Below, piece by piece: positions 39,992-49,356 of a stretch of DNA of 64,000 nt. The DNA lies in NCBI RefSeq assembly GCF_019249295.1, contig NZ_JAESDH010000010.1:62001-126000 (forward strand). The letters run 5' to 3'. The notes below the pieces were generated by a model that saw nothing but the letters and a program-made list of their open reading frames with translations, did not search any database and had not been told where the DNA came from. A program made the translations under genes and the position numbers. The number at the start of each line of letters is the position of its first letter. The first letter of the stretch is position 1. The DNA comes from Alteromonas antoniana. Lineage in GTDB: Bacteria > Pseudomonadota > Gammaproteobacteria > Enterobacterales > Alteromonadaceae.

Positions 39992-41689
39992 ATGAAACGA
40001 ACTCAGCTTGCCGCTGCCGTATTGCTGGCATCAGGTAGCTTTTCAGCAGCTGCCGCAACGTATTCGGTAACGCCGTTACCCGTTAATGATAAAGCCAAAT
40101 ATACATTTGGCTATTCCATCGATAACAGTGGCTTTGTATTGGCCACAACACAGTTAGAATACAATCCACCAGTGAATATTGAACTGGTGGAAGCAGGCGG
40201 TTTTTTCGATCGCTCTGACGTTAGCCTGGAAAACCGCGAAGATACCATGGAAGGCGTATTCACTGATTCCGATTACACGACCGTAGTAAATTTCCTACTC
40301 AACAACCGCGGAAGCGGAAGAACCCAGCAATTAGCAAGCTACCGCAGCTATATCATGGACACCGCTGATGTCGAGCTGGTGCCTGGGTATGATGAAGTTA
40401 CTGACATGTTTGACGGCTACACCCATTCTGTGGTGACAGTTGCCCGGGACAGTCTCGCAGGCGATTATCTGGTGGGGACATCGGAAGGTTTGTTCAAGAC
40501 ACTGGAGTACACCAACGAATCTGACACTACCGTACTCTACACTTACAGTGATATGGTTCAGCAGGCGTTTGTTCAGGTTAACGGAGAAACAAAGCGGCTG
40601 GCCCCAACAGATACCTTGCTCGGGGGAACCAGCCACGCCTATGCGATTAACCAAAATCTTCAGGTTGCAGGCTACGGCTCCGCATCCTATTCAGAAAATC
40701 TGCAGCCTTTGATTGACGACTGTTATGATGATGAAGAGCGCGCTGACGAGCCTGTTGAATATTGCCTGAGAAGAGTCAAGGCCACGCGTAATTTTCTGTT
40801 TCCTATCCTGAATACGCATATCTGGCAGCTGGACGCAGCTGGCGAGGTTATCTCAACGCAAGTCTACCCGCTGCTTTTCGAACCAGAAGAAGATGATGAC
40901 GTAGGGTATTTCACCCGGGCTTTTGATATTAACGCACAAGGTATTGCTGTAGGAGATGCGGCTACTGGAGAGCGCGTCAGGGTTCAGCGTCCTAACTCGA
41001 CAGGAGCTTCAAATGAAGACGAAGTGGTTGCAGTTACCTTCTTTGATGGCGAAACTACCGAGTTCCTTCCTCGCGAGGAAAACTTAAAAAGTAATGCCGT
41101 TGCAATTAATGATAACAACTGGGTAACGGGTAGCGTACTGCGCGCTGTATCAACGGTAGCCCGCGATCGTTTATTTGTTTACAACCTTGATACAGAAGAA
41201 GCTCGTTACCCACAAGGGTTCTTCAATAACGCTGCGGTGTTCCCATCGGCTATTAATAACAACAATATCGTTGTAGGCCGTTCAGAGTTTGAGGCTACGA
41301 CCGATGGTGTGCGTGAAACCCGTGCCTTTATGTATGACCTTGAAACCGATACGCTAACCAACCTGAATACGCTTATTGGGTGTGATAGCCCCTATACGTT
41401 AGTGGATGCTGTTGCTATCAATGATGACAACGAAATTGTTGTAAATGCGCGCGTCAGCCAAAACGCCACTTACATTACAGGCAATGAGATCGTAAATGAC
41501 GAAGGGGAAGCATCTGAAGTGGATAATATTGTTGCACTTCGCATGACCCCCATTGCCAATGGTGAAATTGAAGACTGTGCAGTAGAAAGCCAGGAAGAAG
41601 AAAAGTATGAACGAAAGGGAGCTGCAATCAATGTATTGTGGTTGGGATTGCTGGGTTTAGCTATTGGTTTCAGACGTCGTCTGCGCTAA
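39992..41689 (+). CDS. DUF3466 family exported protein
   Basis: The 565-residue protein has a signal peptide (residues 1-22, ending AAA). Its beta-rich body repeats phrases such as AINQNLQVAGYG, DINAQGIAVGDA, AINDNNWVTGS and AINNNNIVVGRS, which suggests a propeller. The C-terminus is a hydrophobic helix followed by arginines (NVLWLGLLGLAIGFRRRLR), like the protein-sorting tails of GlyGly-CTERM or PEP-CTERM proteins. The family matches DUF3466, of unknown role, found at this position near rmf in related marine bacteria. A good terminator follows. Confidence 0.82.
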   Translation: MKRTQLAAAVLLASGSFSAAAATYSVTPLPVNDKAKYTFGYSIDNSGFVLATTQLEYNPPVNIELVEAGGFFDRSDVSLENREDTMEGVFTDSDYTTVVNFLLNNRGSGRTQQLASYRSYIMDTADVELVPGYDEVTDMFDGYTHSVVTVARDSLAGDYLVGTSEGLFKTLEYTNESDTTVLYTYSDMVQQAFVQVNGETKRLAPTDTLLGGTSHAYAINQNLQVAGYGSASYSENLQPLIDDCYDDEERADEPVEYCLRRVKATRNFLFPILNTHIWQLDAAGEVISTQVYPLLFEPEEDDDVGYFTRAFDINAQGIAVGDAATGERVRVQRPNSTGASNEDEVVAVTFFDGETTEFLPREENLKSNAVAINDNNWVTGSVLRAVSTVARDRLFVYNLDTEEARYPQGFFNNAAVFPSAINNNNIVVGRSEFEATTDGVRETRAFMYDLETDTLTNLNTLIGCDSPYTLVDAVAINDDNEIVVNARVSQNATYITGNEIVNDEGEASEVDNIVALRMTPIANGEIEDCAVESQEEEKYERKGAAINVLWLGLLGLAIGFRRRLR

Positions 41690-41996
41690 AAGTTTTCCCG
41701 TCTTATAAAGAAAAATCCTTTTTCATGGGCCGCTTATATTAAGCGGCCTTTTTTATGTGTTTTTATTTTAACCAGCGTCATAATTATGAAAAAAAAATGT
41801 AACGTAAAAAGCGTATTGACCTCATTAGGTTAGAGGTTGTCAAGTAAGAAGTTTTTTAATTGCTCTTGAACCAATTCTGACTCTGCACTATCTAAGTAAT
41901 GTGCACGATAAACATTCACGGCACTTCCACTAAATGATTTGTTGCCAGCGCCTGTGGTTTTATCGGTGTACGTTAACCAAGAAAAGAGGCTAATCA
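41690..41996. other. Region between the DUF3466 gene and rmf
   Basis: It begins with the terminator at 41728-41754. The remaining 240 bases are AT-rich and should hold the rmf promoter. A TTGACC at 41816 could be a -35 box, but no good -10 is spaced from it. A minus-strand frame of 69 codons (41830-42039) is antisense to rmf and is not supported as a gene. Confidence 0.5.
41728..41754 (+). terminator. Intrinsic terminator after the DUF3466 gene
   Basis: GGCCGCTTA and TAAGCGGCC form a perfect 9-base stem with a TAT loop, followed by six T. Confidence 0.9.
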
Positions 41997-42173
41997 ATGA
42001 AAAGACAAAAAAGAGATAAATTGACCCGCGCCCATGCAAAAGGGTATCAGGCAGGAATCACTGGTCGCTCCAAGGAGCTTTGTCCCTTTCAGCAATTTGA
42101 TGCGAGATCGCAATGGTTAGGAGGATGGCGCGAGGCGGTTGAAGACAGACAACTGGGATTCAACGTCAGGTAA
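41997..42173 (+). CDS. rmf: Ribosome modulation factor
   Basis: This 58-residue basic protein is clearly RMF, which dimerises 70S ribosomes into inactive 100S particles in stationary phase. The N-terminus MKRQKRDKLTRAHAKGYQAG, the central GRSKELCPFQ and the SQWLGGWREAVEDR stretch are nearly identical to E. coli RMF (55 residues). AAAGAGG lies about ten bases upstream of the ATG. The gene faces fabA tail to tail, as in E. coli, which strengthens the call. It is probably controlled by ppGpp and growth phase as in other species. A strong terminator follows 30 bases after the stop. Confidence 0.97.
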   Translation: MKRQKRDKLTRAHAKGYQAGITGRSKELCPFQQFDARSQWLGGWREAVEDRQLGFNVR

Positions 42174-42202
42174 AGGTCATCTCTTTCGAGTTAACTTTCA
42201 AC

Positions 42203-42227
42203 AAAGCCCCTTTACGGGGCTTTTTTT
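42203..42227 (+). terminator. Terminator between rmf and fabA
   Basis: AAAGCCCC and GGGGCTTT form an 8-base stem with a TTTAC loop and a run of T. The flanking A and T runs could also let it stop fabA transcripts from the other side. Confidence 0.88.
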
Positions 42228-42251
42228 GTATTTATTGATAAAGCAGCTGAT

Positions 42252-42770
42252 TCAGAACTTAGAGGTGTCCTGAAACAAGCCCACTTTTAAATCTTTCGCT
42301 GTGTAGATAACGCGGCCGTCGACTTCTACCGTTCCGTCAGCAAGTCCCATAAAGAGTTTTCTTTTCACTACACGCTTCATAGTGATGCGATAGGTCACTT
42401 TTTTCGCTGTAGGAAGAATTTGTCCGGTAAACTTCACCTCACCAACACCTAACGCCCGGCCTTTACCCGGACCACCGCTCCAACCCAGAAAAAAGCCAAC
42501 GAGTTGCCACATGGCATCCAGGCCCAGGCAGCCAGGCATAACCGGATCGCCGGGGAAGTGGCAATCGAAAAACCACAGGTCGGGAGTGATGTCCAGTTCC
42601 GCCACGATCTCGCCTTTACCATGCTCACCGCCATCTTCGGTAATGCTCGCCACCCGGTCCATCATAAGCATATTGGGTGCGGGTAGCTGGCTGTTTCCCG
42701 GTCCGAACATTTCGCCGCGACTACAGGCTAATAAATCTTCACGATCAAAACTGTTTTGTTTGTCTGACAT
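42252..42770 (-). CDS. fabA: 3-hydroxydecanoyl-ACP dehydratase/isomerase FabA
   Basis: FabA dehydrates 3-hydroxydecanoyl-ACP and isomerises the product, the branch point to unsaturated fatty acids. The 172-residue protein has the family active site: His71 in [21 protein letters not shown] and Asp85. The N-terminal [15 protein letters not shown] and the C-terminal [19 protein letters not shown] are typical. Regulation by a FabR-type repressor is indicated by an operator at 42813-42830, about 40 bases upstream of the start. It converges on rmf. Confidence 0.97.
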   Translation of the reverse strand: MSDKQNSFDREDLLACSRGEMFGPGNSQLPAPNMLMMDRVASITEDGGEHGKGEIVAELDITPDLWFFDCHFPGDPVMPGCLGLDAMWQLVGFFLGWSGGPGKGRALGVGEVKFTGQILPTAKKVTYRITMKRVVKRKLFMGLADGTVEVDGRVIYTAKDLKVGLFQDTSKF

Positions 42771-42812
42771 TCGCTTCTCAATTGATTGATAAAAAACTTA
42801 CGCGGGTAATTT

Positions 42813-42830
42813 AGCGAACACTTGTACGCT
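42813..42830. promoter_or_regulatory. FabR-type operator in front of fabA
   Basis: AGCGAACACTTGTACGCT is an 18-base near-palindrome and is the reverse complement of AGCGTACAAGTGTTCGCT. It matches the FabR/DesT recognition sequence known upstream of fabA and fabB in E. coli and Pseudomonas. It lies 43 bases before the fabA start on the minus strand. In known systems FabR binds here in response to the ratio of unsaturated to saturated acyl groups and lowers fabA expression. Confidence 0.85.
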
Positions 42831-42905
42831 AAACAACTCCGAACAGTAATTTTTATGATAAATCGGCCGTGTTACACTGCGTTTTCAATTTAGGAAAAGC
42901 ACACA

Positions 42906-43166
42906 ATGGCAGAAAATAAAAAGTCTAACTCATCTGCAAATGCAGAAAAACAGCGTCGTTTCCGGGAGCGTCAGAAAGCTGCTGGTAAAAAGCTGGTGAG
43001 GGGGTATGTGACCTCTGACGCAATGAAATGCTATGACGAAATTCGTGATAAAACAGGCTGGAGCGATTCAGACGTGCTGTCTAACTCTCTGAGACTGATG
43101 TATGCCGCATACAAGTGCGGGCAGATTAAATTACTTAATGAATGGTTAAAAGACCACGGCAGATAA
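42906..43166 (+). CDS. Small basic protein, possibly ribbon-helix-helix
   Basis: I do not recognise a named family for this 86-residue protein. The first third is polar and basic (EKQRRFRERQKAAGKKLVRG). It is followed by a YVTSDAM strand and two helices (CYDEIRDKTGWSDSDVLSNSLRLMYAAYK), a pattern like ribbon-helix-helix DNA-binding proteins. It is divergent from fabA across about 135 bases that contain the FabR site. No toxin or partner gene is adjacent. A DNA-binding role is inference. Confidence 0.65.
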   Translation: MAENKKSNSSANAEKQRRFRERQKAAGKKLVRGYVTSDAMKCYDEIRDKTGWSDSDVLSNSLRLMYAAYKCGQIKLLNEWLKDHGR

Positions 43167-43290
43167 CCAGCAAATGCGCTGTTGACCCATTTCAATACAG
43201 ATAGCGCTTCTCTTTTTCCAGTGGTTATCAGTATCAAGTGCGCATAGCTCACTCGAACATACTCTGCGTGGTTGTTCGACGTTATAAACG

Positions 43291-44799
43291 CTAGCGGTGG
43301 CCAGCGGCCTGCCTGCGACTGGGGCTGTCAGGAAGTGTATGTCGTCTGAGGATCCGTTTTGCTTCTTTTTTCACATCGTCACGTTCGCGATATGACCACA
43401 GGCGCTCCCGGGCATCGCTGTAAGCTTTCTGTACATCAATAACAGGGCATTCATAGCGGTCGGGAATTGTGGTTCCCAACATGGCTTTTTCTAACGGCGG
43501 CATTAGCCAGGGGGCGGCAATATAGTGTGCCGGTACCTGAGATAATTCAGGAACCCATTTGCGGATAAATTCGCCATTGGGATCTAATTTCTCAGCCTGA
43601 CTTACCGGGTTGTAAAGACGGATAGTATTGGTACCGGTAATGCCTGCCTGCATCTGAATTTGCGGATAGTGAATACCAGGTTCAAAATCCAGAAATACCG
43701 ATGCCAGATATTCTGCTGCATGCGCCCAATGAACATTCAGGTGATGACACAGAAAGCTGGTTACCATCGCCCGCATTCTGAAATTACTGTATCCGGTGGC
43801 ATTCAGCGCGCGCATGCACGCATCGACTAACGGCACACCGGTTTCTCCTTTCGCCCACAACGTAAACCGGCGATGCGCCTCAGGGCCATCTATATAAGGA
43901 AATTTCTGGTAGGCACGATTCAGCGAAACATGTTGCATCAGGTGTTCGCTCTCAAATTTCTGAACAAAATGATCATGCCAGGCCAGTCGTGATGTAAAGG
44001 CCTGTACCGGACGTTTCCAGCTTGCGTCTTTCAGATTTTGGTTGTTTCTGATGTAGGTCAGCACCTGTCTTATTGAGAGGTTTCCCCACGCCAGATATGG
44101 ACTTAGTCTGCTACAACTGATGCGCGATTGAATAGGGGACGAAATATGACGATGGTAGTGCTTACCGCGTTCTGCAAAGAAATGCTTCATCGCGTGCCAT
44201 GCACGGCGCTCACCGCCTGTTTGCATATCAGGATGGCCAGAGGGAAAAACATACCTTCCGGCTTGCAGGTGAATTATCTGCGAATCGTTTACCCAATACA
44301 CTTCCGACAGTCTGGGATCGCGGGTTGGTTGGGCATTGACTGAATGCCAGTGTCGTTGCCAGTTATTTCTGTGGGGCAGGGCACGTATTACCGCTCCATA
44401 GGGTAACTCGTCCCAGGTTATTTGTTTTTCCCGGCACCAGTCAGCCATTGCTTTATCGCGAGCAAAGGTCCACGCCAGACCAACCTCTTCATGACTTACT
44501 ATGTACTGTATTTCTATTTGCGTTCGCAGATAGTCAAACGCCTCTGTTGCGCTGGCATGTAACACCAGCACTGAAGTAGAGAATGACGATAATTGCGCAT
44601 TGAGGCAGGCAATACTCTCACCGATAAACGCCATGTGTCTGTCGCTGTAATGCGGATCGCGTTCATATTCAGGCTCGACGATAAACAGCAGCAATACCGG
44701 GAGTCCTGTCAGCGAGGCCTGCGCCAGAGGTGCATGGTCGCGTAATCTGAAGTCACGTTTAAGCCAGACGACAGTGACTGGTTCGTTTATTTCAGCCAT
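43291..44799 (-). CDS. Photolyase/cryptochrome family flavoprotein (subfamily uncertain)
   Basis: The 502-residue protein has the photolyase alpha/beta antenna domain ([21 protein letters not shown] at the start) and a C-terminal FAD-binding helical domain. Visible FAD-domain motifs are [51 protein letters not shown] and [28 protein letters not shown]. It differs from the other three photolyase-like genes here. A light-driven DNA repair or sensory role is likely, but the lesion cannot be told from sequence. It overlaps the DASH cryptochrome gene upstream by 13 bases, so the two are translated together. Confidence 0.85.
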   Translation of the reverse strand: MAEINEPVTVVWLKRDFRLRDHAPLAQASLTGLPVLLLFIVEPEYERDPHYSDRHMAFIGESIACLNAQLSSFSTSVLVLHASATEAFDYLRTQIEIQYIVSHEEVGLAWTFARDKAMADWCREKQITWDELPYGAVIRALPHRNNWQRHWHSVNAQPTRDPRLSEVYWVNDSQIIHLQAGRYVFPSGHPDMQTGGERRAWHAMKHFFAERGKHYHRHISSPIQSRISCSRLSPYLAWGNLSIRQVLTYIRNNQNLKDASWKRPVQAFTSRLAWHDHFVQKFESEHLMQHVSLNRAYQKFPYIDGPEAHRRFTLWAKGETGVPLVDACMRALNATGYSNFRMRAMVTSFLCHHLNVHWAHAAEYLASVFLDFEPGIHYPQIQMQAGITGTNTIRLYNPVSQAEKLDPNGEFIRKWVPELSQVPAHYIAAPWLMPPLEKAMLGTTIPDRYECPVIDVQKAYSDARERLWSYRERDDVKKEAKRILRRHTLPDSPSRRQAAGHR

Positions 44800-46055
44800 G
44801 TTGCTCTGAAACTGCCGTCCTTGTCGTAAAAGTCGGCCTGTTTTTTGAGATCAAATCGCCGGTGACCACGGGGATCGCTACCTACACCAGCCAGATAAAG
44901 CCAGTTTCCCCAGTTGCTGGCAACATCATAATCTATCAGTTGCTTTTCAAAGTAAGCCGCCCCTGAACGCCAGTCATGATCCAACTCGTGCACCAGACAA
45001 CTGGCAACAAGCTGGCGTCCGCGGTTAGACATATAGCCGGTCTGGTTCAGCTGTCGCATACAAGCGTCAACGATGTCATAGCCTGTATTGCCGTCGCACC
45101 AGCGCTTAAGTGTTTGTTTATCAAAACGGGTGTCAGGTGTGTTGTCCTGAAAACCTGAATAAGCAAACCAGTCGGCACCATGTTTCATTTGTAACCAGTG
45201 AAAGAACTCACGCCACAGCAACTCAAAAAAGATCCAATAAGTAGATTCATTTTGCTCTACGTCTTCTTCATAGCGGCGTAGACGCTGATAAACCGTTCTG
45301 GGCGACAGCGAACCGTTTGCCAGCCAGGGCGAGAACTTGGTAGAGGGAAGCCAGCCATCCATGTCGTTACGGGTCTTTTTGTATTCGGATGCTGCACGGG
45401 TTTCGCCAAAATAATATTGCAGATGCGTTGTGCCCGCAGACTCTCCTCCTTTGAAATTCCCGTTATTACCTTCCGGGTCTAATGATAGTGACTCACACTG
45501 AGTATCTAAAGCCGGTGGCAATGCGGTAACGGTTTCAGCAGGGGACGACACGTCTGCGTATTTTTCGACTTTCTTTCTGAACGCCGTAAATACGTTCGGC
45601 ATATCGTTAATCTCAAAAGGCAGTGCCTCCTCATTAAACAACGTACCTGACTGTTCAGAAGCGATTTTCAGGCTCGTTACCGACGCTCTTATTTGCGCCA
45701 CAGACTGACGTTCATAAAAGCCACCATCAGCGGTGACACCGAGCACATCAACTTTCAACTGCTCACACAACGACGCAATTTGTCTGGCTTCACAGCTCTC
45801 ATCACGCTCAACAATCAGTAAATCAGAACCGATAGCTTGCAGCGCATCGCGAAGCGCCAACAATGACTGATCACGAAACAGCTTCTGACACTGGCCGTCA
45901 CCAAACTCGTCGGGCACATGAGAAGAAGTATAGGGCTTAGGATAGAGATAGACGCAGGTCATAGCGTCGACTTGCTCTGACAATGCCGATAACGCCGGGT
46001 TGTCATGCAAACGCAGGTCGTGACGAAACCAGAAAAGTCCGTGGATTTTTTTCAT
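44787..46055 (-). CDS. DASH-type cryptochrome
   Basis: The 422-residue protein is a cryptochrome-DASH. It begins [16 protein letters not shown], has [14 protein letters not shown] and the [16 protein letters not shown] stretch. It carries the DASH hallmark [30 protein letters not shown] near the C-terminus. DASH proteins bind FAD and usually a folate antenna, and repair pyrimidine dimers mainly in single-stranded DNA; some also act in signalling. It is divergent from the class I photolyase across only 89 bases and reads into the second photolyase-like gene with a 13-base overlap. Confidence 0.93.
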   Translation of the reverse strand: MKKIHGLFWFRHDLRLHDNPALSALSEQVDAMTCVYLYPKPYTSSHVPDEFGDGQCQKLFRDQSLLALRDALQAIGSDLLIVERDESCEARQIASLCEQLKVDVLGVTADGGFYERQSVAQIRASVTSLKIASEQSGTLFNEEALPFEINDMPNVFTAFRKKVEKYADVSSPAETVTALPPALDTQCESLSLDPEGNNGNFKGGESAGTTHLQYYFGETRAASEYKKTRNDMDGWLPSTKFSPWLANGSLSPRTVYQRLRRYEEDVEQNESTYWIFFELLWREFFHWLQMKHGADWFAYSGFQDNTPDTRFDKQTLKRWCDGNTGYDIVDACMRQLNQTGYMSNRGRQLVASCLVHELDHDWRSGAAYFEKQLIDYDVASNWGNWLYLAGVGSDPRGHRRFDLKKQADFYDKDGSFRATWLK

Positions 46056-46066
46056 AATTTAAGGCT

Positions 46067-46072
46067 TATAAT
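46067..46072 (+). promoter_or_regulatory. Possible -10 box in the divergent photolyase promoter region
   Basis: A perfect TATAAT lies in the 89-base gap between the DASH gene (minus) and the class I photolyase gene (plus), 73 bases before the latter's start. I could not find a matching -35 box. Confidence 0.35.
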
Positions 46073-46144
46073 TTGGTTTTTTACAGATCTCCTGTGCAAA
46101 AGTTACGTAATAGAAGGGCAAGAAGACTAATAATAAGGACAAAA

Positions 46145-47572
46145 ATGTCAGTACCAGTAAGCCTCATGTGGTTCCGGCAGGATTTACGGGTTAAAGACAA
46201 CCCCGCTCTTAACGCTGCGTGCGATCACGGCAAAATCATTCCGATTTACATCTACGATACCAGTGTGCCCAATGGCAGAGAGCCTGGTGGCGCGTCTGCG
46301 TGGTGGTTACATCACTCTCTTGCGCAATTGAATGAGCGACTCAACGGGCACTTGCAGATTTTTAAGGGTGACCCGGAAGACATTATTCCTAAACTCATGG
46401 ATGAATTTGGTACAACAAGCATATTCTGGAACCGTTGTTACGCACCCTGGCAGATAAAACGGGACAAGAATCTGAAATCGTCGCTTAAAGACGCCGGGTA
46501 TCAGGTGACCAGTTGTAACGGCAGTTTACTGTGGGAGCCGATGGAAATCAGTAAGCAGGACGGCGGAGCTTACAAGGTGTTTACGCCCTATTATCGCAAG
46601 GGATGCCTGAATGCATCGCCACCGCGCTACCCGAAAGCGCCGCCCGCACGCATTACCTACGATGATGCGCCAGTGAAAGGCATTACGCTGGATAAATTAC
46701 AACTTCTCCCTGCCATCAGCTGGGACGAGGGGATTGCAAAAGAATGGAAGCCAGGGGAAGAAGGAGCAGCTGATAGGTTGGCTACGTTTATCGATGAGTC
46801 AGCCAAACGATATAAAGAAGATCGCGACCATCCGGCTATTCAGGGTACGTCCCGACTGTCTCCGCATTTACATTTTGGAGAAATTTCCCCAAATCAGGTC
46901 TGGTATGCCATCAAGGACAAGTTTGGTGATACGGACGATAAAAACATTGATACCTTCCTTAGCGAACTGGGCTGGCGGGAATTTAGTTACTACCTGCTTT
47001 ATCATTTTCCTACATTACCGAACCGAAATTTTAACGACAAATTCGACAAATTCCCGTGGCGAAAAAGCGCCTCGAATTTACGTGACTGGCAAAAGGGTCA
47101 GACCGGCATCCCGATTGTTGACGCTGGAATGCGCGAGCTGTGGCAAACGGGTTATATGCATAACCGTGTCCGGATGGTTGTGGGCTCGTTTTTGGTAAAA
47201 AATCTTCTGATTGACTGGCACGAAGGTGAACGCTGGTTCTGGGACTGCCTGGTAGATGCCGACATCGCCAGCAATACCGCAAGCTGGCAGTGGGTTGCGG
47301 GCTCTGGCGCAGACGCTGCACCCTATTTCCGAATTTTCAATCCGGTGTTACAGGGTGAAAAATTCGACAAGCAGGGCGAATATGTCAGAACTTACTGTCC
47401 CGAGCTTTCCGGCTTACCAAATAAGTACATCCATAAACCCTGGGATGCTCCGGAAAAAATAATGAAAGAAGCGGGGATTAACCTGGGTAAGGACTACCCG
47501 GAACCGTTAGTCGACTTAAAAGCCAGTCGACAGCGCGCGCTGGATGCATTCTCTGAAATCAAAGGAGGCTGA
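46145..47572 (+). CDS. phrB: Class I CPD photolyase
   Basis: This 475-residue enzyme is a class I cyclobutane-pyrimidine-dimer photolyase. I chose the ATG at 46145, which has AAGGAC just upstream and begins with the expected SLMWFRQDLRVKDNPAL; an earlier in-frame start adds 24 unlikely residues. The FAD domain shows TSRLSPHLHFGEISPNQVW, ELGWREFSYYLL, WRKSASNLRDWQKGQTGIPIVDAGMRELWQTGYMHNRVRM and IASNTASWQWVAGSGADAAPYFRIFNP. The last is typical of CPD photolyases. The next gene begins directly after its stop. Confidence 0.94.
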   Translation: MSVPVSLMWFRQDLRVKDNPALNAACDHGKIIPIYIYDTSVPNGREPGGASAWWLHHSLAQLNERLNGHLQIFKGDPEDIIPKLMDEFGTTSIFWNRCYAPWQIKRDKNLKSSLKDAGYQVTSCNGSLLWEPMEISKQDGGAYKVFTPYYRKGCLNASPPRYPKAPPARITYDDAPVKGITLDKLQLLPAISWDEGIAKEWKPGEEGAADRLATFIDESAKRYKEDRDHPAIQGTSRLSPHLHFGEISPNQVWYAIKDKFGDTDDKNIDTFLSELGWREFSYYLLYHFPTLPNRNFNDKFDKFPWRKSASNLRDWQKGQTGIPIVDAGMRELWQTGYMHNRVRMVVGSFLVKNLLIDWHEGERWFWDCLVDADIASNTASWQWVAGSGADAAPYFRIFNPVLQGEKFDKQGEYVRTYCPELSGLPNKYIHKPWDAPEKIMKEAGINLGKDYPEPLVDLKASRQRALDAFSEIKGG

Positions 47573-49117
47573 ATGAGCGCGAGTTTGCGGTTGATACTTG
47601 GCGATCAGCTTACCCTGTCGTTACCCGTTGTTGAGGATGCAACGAAAACTCGTGATATTTTTTTGCTTGCCGAAGTGCGGGAAGAGGCAACTTACGTAAA
47701 GCACCATAAACTAAAAATAGCGTTTCTGTTTAGTGCTATGCGTCATTTTGCTGAAGAATTAAAGGACAGAGGATATCAGGTTGAGTACTGCCGTTACGAT
47801 GATGATGATAATCAGGGATCGTTGCTAAAACAGCTAAAACATACGCTGGAAAAACACCCGTCGCTGGACTCAGTTATTGTTACTGAGCCTGGCGAATACC
47901 GACTTCAGCAAAGCATGCAGCAGTGGTCAAATCAATTGGGCGTACCGGTAAATGTGCTCGATGATCCCCGCTTTTTATCCAGTCCTGAAGATTTCTCACA
48001 ATGGGCAGAGGGACGGAAGCAGCTGCGCATGGAATTCTTTTATCGAGAAATGCGCAAGCGCTACAAAATCCTCATGGATGATGACTCACCGGTAGGTGGT
48101 AAATGGAATTATGACTCACAAAACCGCGAGCCCATGCCTGCTGATCAGAAGGTGCCTGAGCCAAAAACATTTGCGCCTGATGACATAACAAATTCGGTCA
48201 TAGCGCTGGTGAAAAAGGAATTTGATGATCATTTTGGTGACATCGATAATTTTTATTTTGCGGTAACACGAGAACAAGCACTGCATGTTCTTGATACGTT
48301 CATTGATGAGCGCCTACCCACCTTCGGTAAATATCAGGATGCCATGGTGGAGGGGAAGCCCTGGCTATATCATTCCCATCTCTCGTTTTATATTAATTGC
48401 GGTCTACTCACCCCGAAAGAAGTAATTCAACGCGCCGAGACGGCATACTACGAAGAAAAAGCACCATTAAATTCGGCAGAAGGGTTTATCCGCCAGATCT
48501 TGGGGTGGCGCGAATTCGTGCGGGGCTTTTACTGGCATTTCATGCCAGATCTGTCAAAAGACAATTATTTTTCAAACAACCGTAGCTTGCCGTCATTTTT
48601 CTGGGACGGCTATACCAACATGAATTGCATGCGGCAATGTATTACTGAAACAAAGAATAATGCTTATGCCCATCATATACAGCGATTAATGGTTATCGGA
48701 AATTTCTGTCTGCTTACCGGCCTAAATCCTCAGGAAGTGCAGGAGTGGTATCTGCTGGTGTATGCAGATGCCTATGAATGGGTAGAGCTGCCAAATGTTG
48801 CCGGTATGATTTTATATGCTGATGGCGGTAACCTTGCCAGCAAGCCCTATATAGCGAGCGGTAGTTACATCAATAAAATGTCCAACTACTGCAAAAACTG
48901 TGGTTATAAAGTGAGTAAAAAATCCGGTGACGATGCCTGTCCGTTCAATTATCTCTACTGGCGTTTCATCGACGAACACGAAGATAAGTTGCGCGACAAT
49001 CATCGGATGGCGATGATTTATCGCACTTACGAGAAAATGAGTCAGGATAAACTGGATGCTGCAAGACAGTCTGCTGCCATCTTTCTTCAGAGACTAAGTA
49101 AAGATGAAGAAGTCTGA
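47573..49117 (+). CDS. Iron-sulfur bacterial photolyase/cryptochrome (FeS-BCP, (6-4) type)
   Basis: The 514-residue protein belongs to the FeS-BCP group, represented by the (6-4) photolyase PhrB of Agrobacterium. The N-terminus ([19 protein letters not shown]) is typical. Four cysteines expected to hold a [4Fe-4S] cluster are at 352, 440, 443 and 456, offset by exactly two from the Agrobacterium ligands 350, 438, 441 and 454. The FAD domain includes [22 protein letters not shown]. It starts immediately after the phrB stop, with GGAGG upstream, and overlaps the DUF2256 gene by 14 bases. Confidence 0.93.
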   Translation: MSASLRLILGDQLTLSLPVVEDATKTRDIFLLAEVREEATYVKHHKLKIAFLFSAMRHFAEELKDRGYQVEYCRYDDDDNQGSLLKQLKHTLEKHPSLDSVIVTEPGEYRLQQSMQQWSNQLGVPVNVLDDPRFLSSPEDFSQWAEGRKQLRMEFFYREMRKRYKILMDDDSPVGGKWNYDSQNREPMPADQKVPEPKTFAPDDITNSVIALVKKEFDDHFGDIDNFYFAVTREQALHVLDTFIDERLPTFGKYQDAMVEGKPWLYHSHLSFYINCGLLTPKEVIQRAETAYYEEKAPLNSAEGFIRQILGWREFVRGFYWHFMPDLSKDNYFSNNRSLPSFFWDGYTNMNCMRQCITETKNNAYAHHIQRLMVIGNFCLLTGLNPQEVQEWYLLVYADAYEWVELPNVAGMILYADGGNLASKPYIASGSYINKMSNYCKNCGYKVSKKSGDDACPFNYLYWRFIDEHEDKLRDNHRMAMIYRTYEKMSQDKLDAARQSAAIFLQRLSKDEEV

Positions 49118-49256
49118 CTTACCTCAGAAAGTTTGCCCGGTATGTCAGCGCCCCTTTAGCTGGCGTAAGAAATGGGAAAAGAATTGGGAGCAGGTAAAAT
49201 ATTGTTCCCGACGCTGCGCCGGGAACAGAAACACAGGTGGGAGTATCGAGAGTTGA
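49104..49256 (+). CDS. DUF2256 small zinc-ribbon-like protein
   Basis: This 50-residue protein is a DUF2256 member. It has [18 protein letters not shown], then [12 protein letters not shown], giving two cysteine pairs (Cys11 and Cys14, Cys34 and Cys38) likely to bind zinc. The ATG lies in the last 14 bases of the FeS-BCP gene, so it is coupled to it. DUF2256 genes are repeatedly found beside photolyase/cryptochrome genes, but their role is not known. It may deliver metal, bind DNA or assist FeS-BCP. Confidence 0.9.
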   Translation: MKKSDLPQKVCPVCQRPFSWRKKWEKNWEQVKYCSRRCAGNRNTGGSIES

Positions 49257-49356
49257 TTCATCTGACTTATTTATCGCCGACTCGATGGGATATGACGTTA
49301 CAACTGTGATAGCTTAAGAAACTAAGAGTGTTACTGGCGATAAACGGAAGATATCG

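Noticed and set aside
41830..42039. Minus-strand frame of 69 codons
   Set aside because: It covers the rmf ribosome-binding site and 5' end in antisense; rmf is certain. It could be a worn gene remnant, but nothing in it is recognisable.
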